DNA from: Pseudomonadota bacterium
GTDB lineage: Bacteria; Pseudomonadota; Alphaproteobacteria; UBA8366; JADFVY01
Direction of reading: 5' to 3'
Length of the DNA stretch: 15,523 nt
Assembly: GCA_015222795.1 (NCBI GenBank)
Contig: JADFVY010000127.1
Coordinates: 1 to 15,523, forward strand
A model generated the notes under the pieces. The model saw only the letters and a program-made list of their open reading frames with translations. It ran no database searches and was not told the origin of the DNA. The translations under genes and the position numbers were made by a program. Of this stretch, positions 13,626 to 15,523 are shown piece after piece; the stretch's first letter is position 1, and every line of letters begins with the position of its first letter.

Positions 13626-15016
13626 CGCGTGAACACCGCCATCTGAGTGGGCGGGCCGAACTTTTCGTCCTCCTCGCCGATAGGGGTGAATCTCACCTCA
13701 TAGCGGCTGCGTTCCGCCACGCCTTCCGCCCATTCGCGGAATTCGGCGCGGGTCCATTCGAAGCGGTGGTCGCGGTGGCGCAGCGCGCCTTCCTTCATGC
13801 CCTCGAACTTTGCGTTATATTCGCGGTTGGGCGTCGTGACGATCACCGTCTTCGGGTTGGCCCAGGCGAAGATCGCGCGCTCCAGCGCCGGGATGCGGGG
13901 CGGGTCCAGATGCTCGATTACCTCCACCAGGCAGGCCGCGTCATAGCCGGAAATCCGCTTGTCGCGATAGGTCAGCGCGCCCTGGAACAGCTCGATGCGC
14001 TCGCGCTCGCGCTCGCTCATGCGGTCCAGATACAGCCTGCGCGCCGCGATCTCCAGCGAGCGGGTGGAGGCATCCATGCCGGCCACGCGATCGAACCCGC
14101 GCTCCTTGAAAAGCCGCTTCAGCAGCTTGCCCTCGCCGCAGCCCAGATCGATGGCGCTGCGCGCGCCGGCTTGCGTCAGTGCTTCTAGCACCGTGCGATA
14201 TCGCTGTTCGTTGAGGCTGATCTTTTCCTCCAGCGCCTCTTCCTCGGCCCCCTGGTTTTCCGCCGTCTCGTCGGGCTCCGGATCTTCGTCGATCATCAGC
14301 CGGGCCAGCGCCTCGCGCGCCAGCGAGTGGCGGCGGCCCAGATAACGATGCGCGATCTGCTCGCGCTCGGGATGGTCCTTCAGCCAGCCTTCGCCCCTGG
14401 ACAGCAGCTTTTCGATTTCGTCCTTGCCGATCCAGTAATGCTTGTCGCGGTCCAGCACCGGCAGCAGCACATAGAGGTGGTTCAACAGCTCGCTCAGCCG
14501 GCATGTCGCGCTCAGCCGCACCCGGTAATAGGGCGACTCGCCCCATTCGGGAAATTTCTCGTCCAGGGCCAGGCGCTCGGCCTCGACCGCATAGCCCAGC
14601 GGTTCGAACAGGCTCTTCAGGAAGGCCTCGCCACCGCGGCAGGGCAGGGCGGGCAAGCCGGCTTCCAGCGGGATTGGCGTATCGGCCAGTTCCTCGCGGT
14701 CCTTATTGCGTCCGCCCAGCGCCGAGGCGAACACCCGCGCGATGGCGACGCTGAGGAACGACGACGCCACATAGGGCCGGTCGTTGACGTAATGGGCCAG
14801 CGTGCGCTCGCCCTTGGTTTTGGAGCCGCGCACCAGCTTGAGCGAATCGACCTCCAGCAACAACGCCGCGGTGCAGCGCTCGTCCGACGCCTCGGGATAA
14901 AACACATGCGCCTCGCCGAACGAAACCTTGCGGCTGTGCACGCGGTCCGGCTTCTTGACCAGCAGATAGCCAAGATCGGTGGCGGGTTGGTAGGTGGTGG
15001 TGATTGTCAGGAGCAT
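13622..15016 (-). CDS. hen1: RNA 3'-terminal ribose 2'-O-methyltransferase Hen1
   Basis: 464 residues. The N-terminal half (1 to about 240) is the domain that activates the Pnkp ligase; MLLTITTTYQPATDLGYLL is the expected family start. A charged acidic linker (243-264) joins it to the C-terminal methyltransferase: AdoMet loop DLGCGEG (290-296) and the Hen1 metal site Glu365, Glu368 and His369 in EVIEHLD plus His417 in HRDHRFEW. The enzyme methylates the 2'-OH at the broken RNA end before sealing, making the repaired site resistant to a second cut. It is the first gene of the RNA-repair pair, followed by pnkp with a 4-nt overlap. No Shine-Dalgarno sequence is visible, and an inverted repeat sits on the start codon (see 15016-15042). 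Confidence 0.96.
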   Translation of the reverse strand: MLLTITTTYQPATDLGYLLVKKPDRVHSRKVSFGEAHVFYPEASDERCTAALLLEVDSLKLVRGSKTKGERTLAHYVNDRPYVASSFLSVAIARVFASALGGRNKDREELADTPIPLEAGLPALPCRGGEAFLKSLFEPLGYAVEAERLALDEKFPEWGESPYYRVRLSATCRLSELLNHLYVLLPVLDRDKHYWIGKDEIEKLLSRGEGWLKDHPEREQIAHRYLGRRHSLAREALARLMIDEDPEPDETAENQGAEEEALEEKISLNEQRYRTVLEALTQAGARSAIDLGCGEGKLLKRLFKERGFDRVAGMDASTRSLEIAARRLYLDRMSERERERIELFQGALTYRDKRISGYDAACLVEVIEHLDPPRIPALERAIFAWANPKTVIVTTPNREYNAKFEGMKEGALRHRDHRFEWTRAEFREWAEGVAERSRYEVRFTPIGEEDEKFGPPTQMAVFTR

Positions 15017-15042
15017 GGGCGCAACATAACCGCATGCGCCCA
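15016..15042 (-). promoter_or_regulatory. Hairpin covering the hen1 start codon
   Basis: TGGGCGCA at 15016-15023 and TGCGCCCA at 15035-15042 are exact complements with an 11-nt spacer. In the minus-strand mRNA the 3' arm ends on the A of the hen1 AUG, so the stem would mask the start region. There is no recognisable ribosome site in the loop. Confidence 0.45.
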
Positions 15043-15058
15043 GCGCGGGAAGACCGCT

Positions 15059-15523
15059 TTATTGCCCCTCGCGCCGCCAGGCGATGACGGCCATGCCCAG
15101 CGCCAGCATCAGGGCCAGCCAGGCCGGCAGGGCGGGAATCTGGCGCACGCCGGTCACCAGATAGTCGCCATTGGCGACAAGGCCGATCCAGCCCCGGCCC
15201 GAAGGGGCGCGGTCGGGCGCGGTTCGGCGGATTTGCGGCAGCCCATCGGCCAGCCAGTTGACGGAACCGCGCGTCGCCTCGGTCAGCGGCGCCGGCACGG
15301 TCTCGCTGGTCCGCACGTCGGCCCATTCCAGCGGGTTCAGCGCGCCGACGGCGGCCATCGCCACATTGATGCCGTCGCTGACGCGGTAGAGGCCGGCTTC
15401 GTCGACCGGCAGGGTCGCCTCGTAACGGCCGGGTCGGGTTTCGGCCAGCTCCACGGTCAGGGTCTCGCCATTTGGCGTTTGTACCTCGATCGGCCAATCG
15501 TCGGGCTCGACGCTGCGCCGCAC
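15059..15523 (-). CDS. C-terminal part of a membrane-anchored protein of unknown function (N-terminus cut by window edge)
   Basis: 155 codons open to the right edge, ending in TAA at 15059, so only the C-terminal end is present. The sequence has a beta-sandwich-like stretch (about 10-60, TLTVELAETRPGRYEATLP), a linker with GSVNWLADGLPQIRR and a final transmembrane helix at about 131-149 followed by RREGQ. This arrangement resembles the large membrane proteins found beside MoxR ATPase and DUF58/von Willebrand genes in alphaproteobacteria. That link is an impression without searching. The hen1 start is 42 nt beyond its stop in the same direction, so read-through into the RNA-repair pair is possible. 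Confidence 0.8.
   Translation of the reverse strand: MRRSVEPDDWPIEVQTPNGETLTVELAETRPGRYEATLPVDEAGLYRVSDGINVAMAAVGALNPLEWADVRTSETVPAPLTEATRGSVNWLADGLPQIRRTAPDRAPSGRGWIGLVANGDYLVTGVRQIPALPAWLALMLALGMAVIAWRREGQ

Noticed and set aside
12513..13646. Plus-strand open frame (377 codons) opposite pnkp
   Set aside because: Antisense to a clear pnkp gene, rich in His/Gln/Arg from reversed GC-rich codons, with no ribosome site or family signature.

Overview
This is a GC-rich chromosomal window with alphaproteobacterial character, probably Rhodospirillales-like. The placement is inferred from codon use, gene families and a dispersed palindromic repeat of a type common in alphaproteobacterial genomes. 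No species is claimed. There is no phage, insertion sequence, CRISPR array, tRNA or rRNA. Both edges cut through genes on the minus strand.

Layout. (1) 1-2701, minus strand: an acyl-CoA dehydrogenase-fold protein followed after 4 nt by a thiamine-diphosphate enzyme that runs off the left edge. The dehydrogenase-like protein has lost both known positions for the catalytic glutamate and carries the Arg84/Gln combination I recall from 3-sulfinopropionyl-CoA desulfinase, so it may be a C-S lyase and not a dehydrogenase. (2) 2781-3011, minus: a small unknown protein. (3) 3109-4882, minus: two tandem lipoproteins of unknown function that share a C-terminal domain with two conserved cysteines and a CLKR ending. 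(4) 5073-7347, minus: a probable operon of glutathionyl-hydroquinone reductase (yqjG), a DoxX membrane protein and a DODA-type extradiol dioxygenase (ygiD). A divergent LysR regulator starts at 7470, and the shared promoter region holds two perfect dyads. Together these suggest a quinone/catechol-responsive detoxification unit. (5) 8483-9142, plus: an exported cytochrome P460-like protein with one CXXCH. (6) 9458-10804, plus: a porin followed closely by a 59-residue lipoprotein, ending in a terminator. (7) 10852-11051: a relic of a second polynucleotide kinase-phosphatase 3' end beside that terminator, then two inverted copies of a 43-nt palindromic repeat with compensatory stem changes. (8) 11079-15016, minus: the bacterial RNA-repair pair pnkp and hen1, overlapping by 4 nt. 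(9) 15059-15523, minus: the C-terminal end of a membrane-anchored protein cut by the right edge.

The best candidates for something undescribed are the desulfinase-like protein paired with a thiamine-diphosphate enzyme, the pnkp 3'-end relic with its inverted repeat pair, the tandem CLKR lipoproteins, and a hairpin sitting on the hen1 start codon. None of these is proved by sequence alone.
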